Shown piece after piece: positions 27,291-36,392 of a DNA stretch of 64,000 bases. The stretch's first letter is position 1. Each line of letters starts with the position of its first letter. Made by a program: the position numbers and the translations under genes. The stretch is from Serratia entomophila (GTDB taxonomy: Bacteria; Pseudomonadota; Gammaproteobacteria; Enterobacterales; Enterobacteriaceae). A model generated the notes under the pieces. It had not been told where the DNA came from. It did no database searches and saw nothing but the letters and a program-made list of their open reading frames with translations. Location of the stretch: contig NZ_CP082787.1 of assembly GCF_021462285.1 (NCBI RefSeq), positions 2,170,001 through 2,234,000 of the forward strand, read 5' to 3'.

Positions 27291-27472
27291 CCCCAATGTC
27301 TCCAATAATCTTTTCTTATATAAAAATGGCTACGGACCTGCATGTAGCGATGTAAATATCCTAACAGTTTGGTGAATGGCCTACTTATATCCAAATGGAA
27401 TTTGATATAGCTTTTTGTTTATATTTGTTTAATTAATATTCTTTCTGGTGATTAATTGGCCAGTGATCGCGA

Positions 27473-28021
27473 TCACAGTTTGATATTTTTTATCTGCTCG
27501 AAATACGACTGCACCGGGATGGTGCACCCGCCCTGCCAATAGATGGCAAAAGCCACCAGGCAGAGACACAGGACGCGCTCCAGCTGGTTGCCTTTCTGAG
27601 AATTTAGCAGCGGCAGGCGGAAACGCCAGCGGCAGGGCCACAGCAGCGGCACGCCGGCGGGGGTGAGCATGTCGGCCAGCAGGTGGCTGAAGTAGCCGAT
27701 GATCATGGCGTGCAGCACGTCGGGAGGAATGGGCCAGCTGCGAGGCACGTCCAACTGAAACAGCGCCATGCCGCCGGCGATCGCCAGCAGGCTGTGGGTG
27801 AAGCCGCGGTGGCCGAAGGCGCGGGCGATAGGGATGGCGATCCAGCGCAGCCGTTGGCCCAGCACCGATTTGGGGTGGTCGATGTCGGGCAGCAGCGAGG
27901 TCAGCAGCGCGGCCGGAATGATGTGCCACCAGTCGCCGGTGGCCAGTTCTGGCGTCACCTCGGCCTTCTTGGCGAAGATCGCGCAAGCGACAGAGAATAT
28001 GAGATGTCCTTCCGCGGTCAT
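27473..28021 (-). CDS. ydjM: YdjM, SOS-inducible inner-membrane metal-dependent hydrolase family protein
   Basis: 182 residues of the DUF457/YdjM family. Metal-ligand motifs are TAEGHLIFSVACAIFA (His6), DWWHIIPAALLTSLLPDIDHPKS and FGHRGFTHSLLA, with SHLLADMLTPAGVPLLWP further on. There are three or four membrane segments. E. coli YdjM (196 aa) is a LexA-repressed gene of unknown enzymatic role. Here a LexA box is present at 28046-28061. The C-terminus is shorter than in E. coli and differs in sequence after the KGNQLERVLC block. Confidence 0.93.
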   Translation of the reverse strand: MTAEGHLIFSVACAIFAKKAEVTPELATGDWWHIIPAALLTSLLPDIDHPKSVLGQRLRWIAIPIARAFGHRGFTHSLLAIAGGMALFQLDVPRSWPIPPDVLHAMIIGYFSHLLADMLTPAGVPLLWPCRWRFRLPLLNSQKGNQLERVLCLCLVAFAIYWQGGCTIPVQSYFEQIKNIKL

Positions 28022-28045
28022 GCAGTTGCTATTCCGGCTGGTAAA

Positions 28046-28061
28046 CTGTTAATTTATCCAG
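28046..28061 (-). promoter_or_regulatory. LexA box upstream of ydjM
   Basis: CTG-N10-CAG (CTGTTAATTTATCCAG on the plus strand) with an AT-rich centre matches the SOS operator. It is 25 bp before the ydjM start. Confidence 0.8.
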
Positions 28062-28183
28062 TATATGGGAAAATTAACAGTAGCGGAAGCAGTTACCCTG
28101 TAACCAATTGTTTATTTTCCCCGGTTTTACAACAGCTTGTTACGCGATCCGCTGAGGTGAGGTGCGTTTTTTGCGCTGCGGCC

Positions 28184-28213
28184 ATAAAAAAGGCCCTGCA
28201 TGCAGGGCCTGAA
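28184..28213 (-). terminator. Terminator of kduID
   Basis: AGGCCCTGCA/TGCAGGGCCT, a perfect 10+10 palindrome (28191-28210), is followed on the minus strand by six T. It lies 24 bp past the kduD stop. Confidence 0.88.
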
Positions 28214-28236
28214 GCGATAGCGGGAAGAGACATGGC

Positions 28237-28998
28237 TCAGCGCGCCAGCCAGCCGCCGTCCACCGCCAGCGTATAACCGTTGACGTAATCTGAGGCGGGC
28301 GACGCCAAAAATACCACTGGCCCCATCATGTCCTGCGGCAACCCCCAGCGCGCGGCGGGAATGCGTTCGAGTATTTCCTGATTGCGTTCTTCGTCGGCAC
28401 GCAGCTGTTGCGTGTTGTTGGTAGCCATATAGCCGGGCGCAATGGCATTGACGTTGATGCCGTGCCGCGCCCACTCATTGGCCAGCAGGCGCGTCACGCC
28501 CGTCACCGCGCTTTTGGAGGCGGTGTAAGACGGCACCCGGATGCCGCCCTGGAAGGACAACATCGAAGCGATATTGATTATCTTGCCACCGCCACCCTGG
28601 CGAATAAACTGGCGCGCCACCGCCTGAGCCATAAAAAACAGCGTTTTGATGTTCAGGTTCATCACATCGTCCCAGTCTTTTTCGCTGAAATCGATGGCGT
28701 TTTCACGACGGATAATCCCGGCGTTGTTAACCAGTATATCGATGCGGCCGAATTCGCCGACCGCCTGCTCCAGCAGCGGCGCGATGACCTCAATGCTGCT
28801 CAGATCGGCCTGTAAATTGAGGAAGCGGCGACCGAGCGCATTGACCTTTTCTAGGGTCTGCTGCGGATGGCTGCGGTTGACGCCGATGATGTCGCAGCCG
28901 GCCTGCGCCAGCCCGATCGCCATACCCTGGCCCAGGCCGGTATCGCACCCGGTCACCAGCGCCACTTTGCCGCTTAAATCGAAGGAATCAAGGATCAT
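28237..28998 (-). CDS. kduD: 2-dehydro-3-deoxy-D-gluconate 5-dehydrogenase KduD
   Basis: 253 residues, identical in length to E. coli KduD. It is a classical short-chain dehydrogenase: NAD-binding TGCDTGLGQG, NNAG at about residue 90, and the catalytic Ser and Tyr-x-x-x-Lys in IASMLSFQGG and YTASKSA. The C-terminus is GYTLAVDGGWLAR. It reduces 2,5-diketo-3-deoxygluconate to 2-keto-3-deoxygluconate in pectin/uronate breakdown. It lies 53 bp downstream of kduI in one operon. Confidence 0.96.
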   Translation of the reverse strand: MILDSFDLSGKVALVTGCDTGLGQGMAIGLAQAGCDIIGVNRSHPQQTLEKVNALGRRFLNLQADLSSIEVIAPLLEQAVGEFGRIDILVNNAGIIRRENAIDFSEKDWDDVMNLNIKTLFFMAQAVARQFIRQGGGGKIINIASMLSFQGGIRVPSYTASKSAVTGVTRLLANEWARHGINVNAIAPGYMATNNTQQLRADEERNQEILERIPAARWGLPQDMMGPVVFLASPASDYVNGYTLAVDGGWLAR

Positions 28999-29051
28999 GC
29001 TCAGGCTCTCTTACCGCGCGGCCAGGCGCCGCGCAGTCGGTTATCGGGGGA

Positions 29052-29888
29052 TCAGCGCAGTTCGCTGACGGCAAGGTGGTCCATGTCGCCGAAGACCTGG
29101 TTTTCGCCCACCATGCCCCAGATAAAGGCGTAGCGTTTGGTGCCGACGCCGGAATGAATCGACCAGCTGGGCGAGATCACCGCCTGTTCGTTGTGCACCA
29201 GCAGATGTCGGGTTTCCTGCGGTTGCCCCATCATATGGAACACGGCGGTTTCGTCGTCCATATCGAAATAGAAATAGACCTCCATGCGCCGTTCGTGGGT
29301 GTGGCACGGCATGGTGTTCCACAGGTTACCTTCCGCCAGCTTGGTCAGGCCCATGGTGAGCTGACAAGTGGGCAACACCTCCGGCACGATAAGCTTGTTG
29401 ATGGTGCGGCGATTGCTGGTGGCGTCATCGCCCAGCGTCTGCGGCGAGGCTTCGGCCAGGGTGATTTTTCGGTTGGGGTAATGGGTGTGGGCCGGCGCGC
29501 TGTTGTAGTAGAACTTGGCCGGCCGGGCCGAATCTAAGCTGCTGAATTCGACGTTTCTGGCGCCCTGGCCAACGTACAGCGCCTCTTGCGGCCCAAGTTC
29601 GTAGGCTTCACCGTCGACGACAATCAGCCCGGCGCCGCCGATGTTGATGACACCCAGTTCACGCCGCTCCAGAAAGTAGCTGACGCCCAGCTGCTTGCCC
29701 ACTTCACTGCCGATACTCACCGTTTTAACCACCGGTTTGATGCCGCCGACGATAATGCGGTCGATATGGCTGTAGGTCATGGTGCAGGCGTCGGCCTCGA
29801 AGATTTTCTCGATAAGGAATTCACGCCGCAGGCCGGCGGTGTCGAGCTGACGCGCATGATCGCTATGAATGCTTTGACGGACGTCCAT
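29052..29888 (-). CDS. kduI: 5-dehydro-4-deoxy-D-glucuronate isomerase KduI
   Basis: 278 residues, the family length. It is a zinc cupin-type isomerase with metal ligands in [18 protein letters not shown] and a later His in [10 protein letters not shown]. It converts 4-deoxy-5-ketouronate to 2,5-diketo-3-deoxygluconate, the step before KduD. The ATG at 29888 has AGAGAGG before it and gives the family start [11 protein letters not shown]; the open frame upstream is ignored. A KdgR-type operator is 142 bp upstream. Relative to E. coli, kduID is inserted here between ydjM and hxpB. Confidence 0.96.
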   Translation of the reverse strand: MDVRQSIHSDHARQLDTAGLRREFLIEKIFEADACTMTYSHIDRIIVGGIKPVVKTVSIGSEVGKQLGVSYFLERRELGVINIGGAGLIVVDGEAYELGPQEALYVGQGARNVEFSSLDSARPAKFYYNSAPAHTHYPNRKITLAEASPQTLGDDATSNRRTINKLIVPEVLPTCQLTMGLTKLAEGNLWNTMPCHTHERRMEVYFYFDMDDETAVFHMMGQPQETRHLLVHNEQAVISPSWSIHSGVGTKRYAFIWGMVGENQVFGDMDHLAVSELR

Positions 29889-30029
29889 CTCATTGCCTCT
29901 CTGAGTGAAGGAGTGCGGGAGAAAGCGCCGGGCAAACGGCGGCGCTGCGTGGCAGTGACAGCGCGTGTCGCTCGCCCGGCGCTTTCTTTGTGCCTTCAGC
30001 ATAGAGATGTTGATATGTTAATTCAATAA

Positions 30030-30050
30030 AAATGAAATAATGTTTTATTT
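30030..30050 (-). promoter_or_regulatory. KdgR operator upstream of kduID
   Basis: AAATGAAATAATGTTTTATT at 30030-30049 matches the pectinolytic-bacteria KdgR box AAATGAAACATTGTTTCATT in 17 of 20 positions and is a near palindrome. It is in the upstream region of kduI, an established KdgR target, and kdgR lies in this window. Confidence 0.75.
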
Positions 30051-30127
30051 ATTTTTAAAGCGTGTTTTTTGCTGGAAAGCGCGGGTGAGATTGAGGAGGG
30101 CGCCGGCGGCGTGCCGGCGCAGGCGAG

Positions 30128-30793
30128 TCAGGCGAAGTGCACGGCGCTTAACTGTTCCAGGCTGTCCAGTTTATGGTCGGCCAGCGCCCAGCGCGGGTCC
30201 TGACGCAATTCGGCGGCGGGAATGACAATGGAGCGCATGCGCGCCGCCTTGGTGGCGATCATGCCGTTGAACGAGTCTTCCAACGTGATGCAGCGCAACG
30301 GGTCGCTGCCCAGCCGCTCTGCGGCGATCAGATACACTTCCGGATGCGGTTTGCTGTACGGCAGGTACTCGGCGGACACCAGCTGATCGAAGTAGCCTTC
30401 GAGGTCGAACATTTTCAATACCTGCCGCTGCATATGCAGCGGCGAGGCGGAGGCCAGGCCGATGTTCAGGCCTTGGGCGCGGCACAGCTCCAGCGCCTGC
30501 CGCACGCCGGGCAGCAGCGGGCGCGTTTCATGCACCAGCTCAATGGCGCGCTCGATGATGCGTGCGGAAACCTCGTCCTGCGATGCGCCTTGCCACGGCA
30601 TCGCCTGGTACCACATCTTCACCACCAAATCGATGCGCAGCCCCAGGGTGTCCGGCAGCCGGTGGCGATCGGACAGGTCCAGCCCCAGCGCGCCGAAGAT
30701 ATCCAGTTCGGCCTGCAGCCACAGCGGCTCTGAGTCGATCAACAAGCCGTCCATATCAAAAATTGCGGTTTCAATGCGTTGCGAATAGGCCAT
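30128..30793 (-). CDS. hxpB: HxpB (YniC), HAD-family hexitol/2-deoxyglucose-6-phosphate phosphatase
   Basis: 221 residues against 222 in E. coli YniC. HAD motifs are FDMDGLLIDSEPLW at the N-terminus, ASASPLHM (motif II), LPYSKPHPEVYL (motif III Lys) and TLEDSFNGMIATKAARM (motif IV). It dephosphorylates sugar phosphates such as 2-deoxyglucose-6-phosphate and hexitol phosphates in the cytoplasm. It is divergent from yniB. Confidence 0.94.
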   Translation of the reverse strand: MAYSQRIETAIFDMDGLLIDSEPLWLQAELDIFGALGLDLSDRHRLPDTLGLRIDLVVKMWYQAMPWQGASQDEVSARIIERAIELVHETRPLLPGVRQALELCRAQGLNIGLASASPLHMQRQVLKMFDLEGYFDQLVSAEYLPYSKPHPEVYLIAAERLGSDPLRCITLEDSFNGMIATKAARMRSIVIPAAELRQDPRWALADHKLDSLEQLSAVHFA

Positions 30794-31024
30794 TAACGGT
30801 TAACTCCTGCCGGTGCCGGTGAATGTGCCCGTTACTTTAGCATCGACACCGGTGGGTTCAAATGGCATAACGCTTTTGGCGGCGCGGTTGCAGGCGTTAA
30901 GCGGTTGATTTCGAATTCTCCGGCTACGCGTGCAGCACAGCCGAAATAAAGAAAACGGTGGGCGAGTCTTGCCAACTGCAGGTAGACTTAGCCGATTAGG
31001 TTACGTCGCTAACAAGGGGAACAC

Positions 31025-31588
31025 ATGACGTATCAACAGGCCGGGCGCATCGCCATTGTGAAACGCATTCTCGGATGGGTCGTTTTTATCCCGGCGTTGC
31101 TGTCGACGCTGATTTCACTGTTGGGTTTTGTTTATCAGCACAGTGAAAAAACCAAAGGCATTAATGCGGTGATGCTGGACTTTGTGCACGTGATGGTGGA
31201 CATGGTGCGGTTCAATACGCCGTTCCTGAATGTTTTCTGGTACAACTCGCCGGTGCCGGACGTCGATAAGAGCTTGTTCAGCGGCGCTAATCTGATGTTC
31301 ATCATTATCTATATTCTGATCTTCGTCGGTCTGGCGTTGCAGGCTTCCGGCGCGCGCATGTCACGCCAGGTCAAATTTATCCGCGAGGGGCTGGAGGACC
31401 AGATGATTCTGGAACAGGCCAAGGGGGCGGAAGGGCACACGCGCCAGCAGCTGGAAGAACGCATCACGCTGCCGCATCACACCATCTTCCTGCAGTACTT
31501 TCCGCTGTATATTCTGCCGGTGGCGATCGCCGTGGTCGCCTGGTTTGTGATTAAGCTGCTGGGGCAGCTGGCAGGCGCCTCCGTGTAA
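31025..31588 (+). CDS. yniB: YniB family inner-membrane protein
   Basis: 187 residues, nine more than E. coli YniB. It starts TYQQAGRIAIVKRILGWVVFIPALLSTLISLLGF, contains TPFLNVFWYNSPVPD and GLALQASGARMSRQVKFIREG, and ends in a membrane segment. Three hydrophobic helices suggest an inner-membrane protein of unknown function. The ATG is preceded by AAGGGGA. It is convergent with yniA, with a hairpin between the stops. Confidence 0.92.
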   Translation: MTYQQAGRIAIVKRILGWVVFIPALLSTLISLLGFVYQHSEKTKGINAVMLDFVHVMVDMVRFNTPFLNVFWYNSPVPDVDKSLFSGANLMFIIIYILIFVGLALQASGARMSRQVKFIREGLEDQMILEQAKGAEGHTRQQLEERITLPHHTIFLQYFPLYILPVAIAVVAWFVIKLLGQLAGASV

Positions 31589-31593
31589 CCTGG

Positions 31594-31622
31594 GCGGGGC
31601 GCCGGCGGCGCCCCCGTCGCTT
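31594..31622. terminator. Hairpin between yniB and yniA
   Basis: GGGGCGCC (31596-31603) pairs with GGCGCCCC (31607-31614) between convergent stops. There is only a short T tract after it, so terminator function is tentative. Confidence 0.5.
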
Positions 31623-32491
31623 TAGGGCGTTTCCGGGTGCAGCAGCGCATCAACCGCGCGCTGGGCGATGACCAGATGCTGGCCGCCGAACAGGTTGCTG
31701 CGGTTGAGCAGGTAATACAGCTGGTAAAGCGGTTGCCGCTCGATAAACCCGGCGCCTAACGGCCAGACGCTCTGATAGCCGTCATAAATTTGCGTCGGCA
31801 GCTCCGGATACAGCGGCAGCATCGCCAGATCGCACTCACGATCGCCCCAGTAGCTGGCCGGATCGAACAGGATTGGGCCGTTGGCCGTCATGCCGCAGTT
31901 GGCCGGCCACAGGTTGCCGTGTAGCAGCGAAGGCTGCGGCTGGTGGTGGTGCAGACGCAGATATACCCGATCGACAATCTCTTCGATATCGCCGAAGGTC
32001 ATGCCTTTTTCCGCCGCCAGCTGCAGCTGCCAGCCGATGCGCTGTTCGGCGAAGAATTCCGACCAGCGGCGCTGCCAGGCGTTGGGTTGCGGGGTGGTGG
32101 TCAGATCGTTGTCGAAGTCGAGGCCGAACTGCGGCTGTTCGCTCCACTGGTGCAGATGGGCCAGCTGTTGGCCCAGGCAATAGGCGCCATGGGCGTCGAG
32201 GGGTTTTAGCTGCTGATACTCCAGCAGCAGGAAGCTGTAGTCGCGATCGCTGCCGACGCCGTACACCTCCGGCACCCGCACGGTCTTGCTGCGCGCCAGC
32301 AGCGCCAGCTGATCGGCTTCGGCGGTAAATATCGGCAGCTGTTCGCGGGCGTCGCATTTCACAAACACCTCGTTGTCACCGTAACTCACGCGCCACGCCG
32401 GGTGGATGTCTCCCCCGGGCAGTTCAGTCCTTTCGCGGATCTCTGCGCTGCCAAGATGTTCACTTAACAGACGGCTAACGGCTTGCCACAT
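31622..32491 (-). CDS. yniA: YniA, fructosamine-kinase-family protein
   Basis: 289 residues of the fructosamine/ketosamine kinase family, which has an aminoglycoside-phosphotransferase-like fold. Seen are the ATP-binding VFVKCDAREQLPIFTAEADQLALL, the catalytic loop LLHGNLWPANCG and the metal-binding FDPASYWGDRECDLAM. Relatives phosphorylate ketosamines on glycated proteins, and E. coli YniA has been described as a site-specific kinase-like protein. It starts 216 bp from sitD with promoter sequence in between. Confidence 0.93.
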   Translation of the reverse strand: MWQAVSRLLSEHLGSAEIRERTELPGGDIHPAWRVSYGDNEVFVKCDAREQLPIFTAEADQLALLARSKTVRVPEVYGVGSDRDYSFLLLEYQQLKPLDAHGAYCLGQQLAHLHQWSEQPQFGLDFDNDLTTTPQPNAWQRRWSEFFAEQRIGWQLQLAAEKGMTFGDIEEIVDRVYLRLHHHQPQPSLLHGNLWPANCGMTANGPILFDPASYWGDRECDLAMLPLYPELPTQIYDGYQSVWPLGAGFIERQPLYQLYYLLNRSNLFGGQHLVIAQRAVDALLHPETP

Positions 32492-32675
32492 GGTATCCCC
32501 CTCTGTGCTGCCTGTGAATTCATTAGGTTAGCGTCTTTCCCATGGTGAAAACTCGACGTGGCGCACAGCTGGCGCCAACGGGCGGTGATTTTTTCATCAG
32601 CGCGCCTGCACAAAGTATATACCCTATTGATTAATTTAGACGCAACTCCGGTTGCAACTTATGGGCGGGGAGGTT

Positions 32676-32701
32676 GAAAGGCGCGGCGGCGGGCCGCCGC
32701 A
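32676..32701 (-). terminator. Probable terminator of sitABCD
   Basis: A very GC-rich inverted repeat (GGTGCGGCGGCCCGCCGCCG on the minus strand) lies directly after the sitD stop and is followed by GCGCCTTTC. The T-run is short. Confidence 0.5.
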
Positions 32702-32707
32702 CCTTAA

Positions 32708-33568
32708 TCAGGGCTGGTTGCCGATCAAGGCTTCCTGGTGACGCCGTAACGGGCGTAATTTGCTGTAAACCAATGCGATAACGAACAGCACCGCCTGAAC
32801 GATCACGATGCAGGGGCCGGTCGCGCCGTCGATGTGAAAGCTGATCAGCGTGCCCAGCACGCAGGAGAATACCGACACCGCCGTTGCGACGAAAAGCATG
32901 CGGTCGAAGCTGCGGCACAGCATAAAGGCGATGATGCCCGGCGCGATCAGCATGGCGATCACCAGGATCACCCCCACCGCCTGCAGCGAGGCGACGATGG
33001 TCAGCGCCAGCAGGCACAGCAGCCCGTAGTGCAGCAGCTTCACCGGCAGGCCAATCACCCGCGCATGATTCGGATCGAAGCAGTACAGCATGAAGTCTTT
33101 GCGCTTGAGCAGCACCACCGCCAGAGTGACGCCGGCGATCAGCAGCGTCTGCTTCAGCTCGCCGTCGGTAATGCCCAGCATGTTGCCGAACAGGATATGG
33201 CTTAGGTGCTGGTCGGTGTCGATGCGTGAAAACAGCACCAGCCCGAAGGCGAACATGCCCGAGAACACGATGCCCATCACCGTATCCTCTTTCACCCGGC
33301 TGTTTTCTTTCAGGTAGCCGGTGGCCACCGCGCAGAAAATGCCGGACAGAAAGGCGCCAATCGCCAGCGGAATGCCGAGCACAAACGCCACGACGATGCC
33401 GGGCAACACCGCGTGTGAAATGGCGTCGCCCATCAGCGACCAGCCCTTGAGCACCAGGTAGCACGACAGCACCGCACAGACCACGCCGGTGACGATGGCG
33501 GCGAGGATAGCCCGCTGCATAAACGGGTAGGCGAAGGGTTCACTGAGCAGTTGATACAGGTTTTCCAT
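32708..33568 (-). CDS. sitD: SitD/YfeD, Fe/Mn ABC transporter permease
   Basis: 286 residues with about eight membrane segments, belonging to the ABC-3 (metal/zinc) permease family. LSCYLVLKGWSLMGDAISHAVLPGIVVAFVLG and VILVIAMLIAPGIIAFML are diagnostic blocks. It pairs with SitC to form the channel for iron(II)/manganese(II) import. Its ATG touches the sitC stop at 33568, so translation is coupled. Confidence 0.92.
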   Translation of the reverse strand: MENLYQLLSEPFAYPFMQRAILAAIVTGVVCAVLSCYLVLKGWSLMGDAISHAVLPGIVVAFVLGIPLAIGAFLSGIFCAVATGYLKENSRVKEDTVMGIVFSGMFAFGLVLFSRIDTDQHLSHILFGNMLGITDGELKQTLLIAGVTLAVVLLKRKDFMLYCFDPNHARVIGLPVKLLHYGLLCLLALTIVASLQAVGVILVIAMLIAPGIIAFMLCRSFDRMLFVATAVSVFSCVLGTLISFHIDGATGPCIVIVQAVLFVIALVYSKLRPLRRHQEALIGNQP

Positions 33569-34428
33569 CAGTGGCCTCCGGGTTGTTCGCGCGCCACGCG
33601 GCGTTTAGACGCCAGCAGACCGTGTTTCGGGGCAAAGAAGAACGCCGCCAGGAACACCAGCGTTTGCAGGGTGACGATCACCCCGCCGGTCGCGCCGTCG
33701 AGGAAGAAGCTCAGGTAAGCGCCGAGGCCGCTGGTCAATGCGCCGATGGCGATGGCGATGAGCAGCAGGCGGCTGAAACGGTCGGTCAGCAGGTAAGCGG
33801 TGGCCCCCGGGGTGATCACCATAGCGATCACCAGAATGGCGCCCACGGTCTGCAGTGCGGCCACGGTGCAGGCGCTGAGCAGGGTGAAGAACAGGATCTT
33901 CAGCCGCAGCGGCGACAGGCCGATAGACACCGCGTGGTTCTCATCAAAGAACACCGCCAGCAGGTCTTTCCACAGCAGGCACAGGATAATCAACGATACG
34001 CCGATGATGATTTCCACCTGCAGTACGTCTTCGTCGGCGATGCCGAGAATGTTGCCGAAGATGATCGACTGCACGTTGACCGAGGTCGGATTAAGGGAGA
34101 CGATCAGCAGGCCGACGGCGAAGAAGGTGGAGAAGATAAAGCCGATAATCGCGTCTTCGCGCAGGCGGGTGACGTGGCGCACCAGCGTCATCGCCAGCGC
34201 CGCCAGCATGCCGGTAAAGAAAGCGCCGGCGGCGTAGGGCAGGCCGAGCGCGTAGGCGCCGGCTACCCCGGGCACCACCGAATGCGACAGCGCGTCGCCC
34301 ATCAATGACCAGCCCTTCAGCATCAGATAGGCCGACAGGAACGCACAGGCGGCGCCGACGATGGCGCTGACCCAAATGGCTTTCACCATGTAGTTGTAGT
34401 CGAAAGGTTGCAGCAGAAGTTCCAGCAT
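33568..34428 (-). CDS. sitC: SitC/YfeC, Fe/Mn ABC transporter permease
   Basis: 286 residues, a paralogue of SitD with the matching segments LSAYLMLKGWSLMGDALSHSVVPGVAGAYALG and AILVIAMVITPGATAYLL. It is an integral inner-membrane permease of a manganese/iron importer. Both ends overlap the neighbouring genes by a single base, as expected of a stoichiometric complex. Confidence 0.93.
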   Translation of the reverse strand: MLELLLQPFDYNYMVKAIWVSAIVGAACAFLSAYLMLKGWSLMGDALSHSVVPGVAGAYALGLPYAAGAFFTGMLAALAMTLVRHVTRLREDAIIGFIFSTFFAVGLLIVSLNPTSVNVQSIIFGNILGIADEDVLQVEIIIGVSLIILCLLWKDLLAVFFDENHAVSIGLSPLRLKILFFTLLSACTVAALQTVGAILVIAMVITPGATAYLLTDRFSRLLLIAIAIGALTSGLGAYLSFFLDGATGGVIVTLQTLVFLAAFFFAPKHGLLASKRRVAREQPGGH

Positions 34429-35318
34429 CAGGGTTGTTTCTCCTTTGGCTGGCTTTGCGCCGGCGGATCGCTCTTGGTGTGACCGTAGAACACCGCAGGG
34501 CGTTCGTCGTCGGTCAGTACCGTAACGGTGCGCGGATCGTTGTCGTCGTGCAGATCCGGCCCGGACAGGTTGATATGGCGCAGCACGCCGCCGAAGGCCT
34601 GCTCCAGATTGCTCTGGGTAAAGGTGGTTTCCGTCGGCCCGGCGGCCAGCACCGTGCGGTTGATCAGGATCACCCGGTCGCAGAACTCCGGCACGCTGCC
34701 GAGGTTATGGGTGGATACCAGGATCAGGTGGCCTTCGTCGCGCAGCGCACGCAGCAGGTCGATAATCGCATTTTCGGTCTTGACGTCAACGCCGGTGAAG
34801 GGCTCGTCGAGCAGCAGCACCGTGCCCTGTTGCGCCAGCGCGCGCGCCAGGAACACGCGCTTCTTTTGCCCGCCGGAAAGCTCGCCGATCTGCCGGGCGC
34901 GCAGCTCGCTCAGCCCGACGCGCTCCAGCGCCTTGTCGACCCGCAGCCGGTCTTCTTTCGAAGGGATGCGCAGGAAGTTCATCTTGCCGTAACGGCCCAT
35001 CATCACTACGTCTTCCACCAGCACCGGGAAGTTCCAGTCGACGTCCTCGGTCTGCGGCACATAGGCGATCAGGTTCTTTTTCAGCGCGTCCGCCACCGGT
35101 TTTTCGCTTAGCTGCACCCGGCCGGTGGTGGGTTTGACCAGCCCCATAATGCTTTTAAACAGGGTGGATTTACCGCTGCCGTTAACGCCGACCAGCGCGC
35201 AGATCGAGCCGCCGCTGAGGGTAAAGCTGGCGTTGTGAATGGCGGTATGGCCATTGTTGTAGGTGACTGTCACATCGTCCACGCTCAGCTCAGGGCGGAC
35301 AAACAGCTCGGTGGTCAT
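34428..35318 (-). CDS. sitB: SitB/YfeB, Fe/Mn ABC transporter ATPase
   Basis: 296 residues. Walker A is [11 protein letters not shown], the ABC signature [17 protein letters not shown], Walker [13 protein letters not shown], and the H-loop His is in STHNLGS. A C-terminal extension after residue 250 is Asp/Pro/Lys-rich and longer than in many homologues. Its start overlaps the end of sitA by four bases. Confidence 0.94.
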   Translation of the reverse strand: MTTELFVRPELSVDDVTVTYNNGHTAIHNASFTLSGGSICALVGVNGSGKSTLFKSIMGLVKPTTGRVQLSEKPVADALKKNLIAYVPQTEDVDWNFPVLVEDVVMMGRYGKMNFLRIPSKEDRLRVDKALERVGLSELRARQIGELSGGQKKRVFLARALAQQGTVLLLDEPFTGVDVKTENAIIDLLRALRDEGHLILVSTHNLGSVPEFCDRVILINRTVLAAGPTETTFTQSNLEQAFGGVLRHINLSGPDLHDDNDPRTVTVLTDDERPAVFYGHTKSDPPAQSQPKEKQP

Positions 35319-36259
35319 TGATCAAATCCTTTGGCGATGGTTTCTACGGTGACCTTAAGCAGATCGATATAGGTCGGCACAGGGCCGCCCTGGGCCGACA
35401 GCGAGTCGACGTATAGCACGCCGCCATATTTGGCGCCGGTCTCTTTCGCCACCTGTTTGGCGGGCTTGTCCGAAATGGTGCTTTCGCTGAACACCACCGG
35501 GATTTTGTGTGCGCGCACCGCGTCGATCACCCGGCGCACCTGCTGTGGCGAACCCTGTTCGTCGGCGTTGATCGGCCACAGGTAAACCTCCTGCAGCTGA
35601 TAATCTTGCGCCAGATAGCTGAAGGCGCCCTCGCTGGTGACCAGCCAGCGCTGCGCTGCCGGAATGCGCGACAGGCGTTCGCGCAGCGGGGCGTCCAACG
35701 CGCCAATTTTGGCGGCATAGGCTTTGGCGTTGCGGTTATAGGTCTCTGCGTTGGCCGGATCGTATTGCACCAGCGCCTTGCGGATGTTTTCGATATACAC
35801 CAGCGCGTTGCCTGGCGACATCCAGGCGTGTGGATTCGGGTTGCCGTTATACGGGCCTTCGCGGATCGGCAGCGGGGTGATGCCTTCGGTCACGACCGCC
35901 GCAGGCACCTGCTTGATGTTTTCGAAGAAGCGCTGGAACCAGCGCTCAAGATTCATGCCGTTCCACAGGATAAGATCGGCGTGCTGGGCCTTGACGATAT
36001 CACGCGGCGTGGGTTGATAGTCGTGGATCTCCGCCCCCGGTTTGGTGATGGATTCCACCACAGCGGCGTCACCCGCCACATTTTGGGCGATGTCCTGAAT
36101 AATGGTGAAAGTGGTCACCACGCGCAGCTTTTTCTCGGCCAGCGCGGCTTGGCTTGCCAGGCCGGCGCTCAGCAGCAGGCACAGCAGGGCGAAAGGGCGG
36201 AAAAAAGCGGCGGCCCGAGTGAAGGGGGTGTGGGGAAAGACACTAACTTTCAATAGCAT
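35315..36259 (-). CDS. sitA: SitA/YfeA, periplasmic Fe/Mn-binding protein
   Basis: 314 residues of the cluster A-I (TroA/PsaA-like) binding proteins. An unusually long signal region ends in GLASQAALA. Metal-site residues lie in [13 protein letters not shown] (His), [14 protein letters not shown] (His) and the C-lobe [10 protein letters not shown] (Glu/Asp). It delivers iron(II) or manganese(II) to SitBCD. An AGGAG sequence precedes the ATG. A Fur-type operator lies 22 bp upstream, so the operon is probably iron-repressed. No MntR box was recognised. Confidence 0.94.
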   Translation of the reverse strand: MLLKVSVFPHTPFTRAAAFFRPFALLCLLLSAGLASQAALAEKKLRVVTTFTIIQDIAQNVAGDAAVVESITKPGAEIHDYQPTPRDIVKAQHADLILWNGMNLERWFQRFFENIKQVPAAVVTEGITPLPIREGPYNGNPNPHAWMSPGNALVYIENIRKALVQYDPANAETYNRNAKAYAAKIGALDAPLRERLSRIPAAQRWLVTSEGAFSYLAQDYQLQEVYLWPINADEQGSPQQVRRVIDAVRAHKIPVVFSESTISDKPAKQVAKETGAKYGGVLYVDSLSAQGGPVPTYIDLLKVTVETIAKGFDQ

Positions 36260-36281
36260 GGTGACGTCTCCTGGCTCAAAT

Positions 36282-36300
36282 GAAAATGATTATCAATATC
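36282..36300 (-). promoter_or_regulatory. Fur box upstream of sitA
   Basis: GAAAATGATTATCAATATC matches the 19-bp Fur consensus GATAATGATAATCATTATC at 16 positions. It is centred about 30 bp before the sitA start. Confidence 0.8.
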
Positions 36301-36392
36301 AATTAGAGCAAAGTCAAGCGTCACCTGAAGGTTGACGGCAGGTTATTCTCTCAACTGAAAAAAAATAATACCGTCTGGTGAGTTATAGCATT

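Noticed and set aside
32631..33464. Minus-strand frame overlapping sitD
   Set aside because: An Arg/Gly-rich alternative frame of sitD, which itself has the permease motifs and coupled start.
36260..36392. Search for a ghoT toxin downstream of the GhoS-like gene
   Set aside because: No frame in this spacer encodes a hydrophobic protein of about 57 residues.
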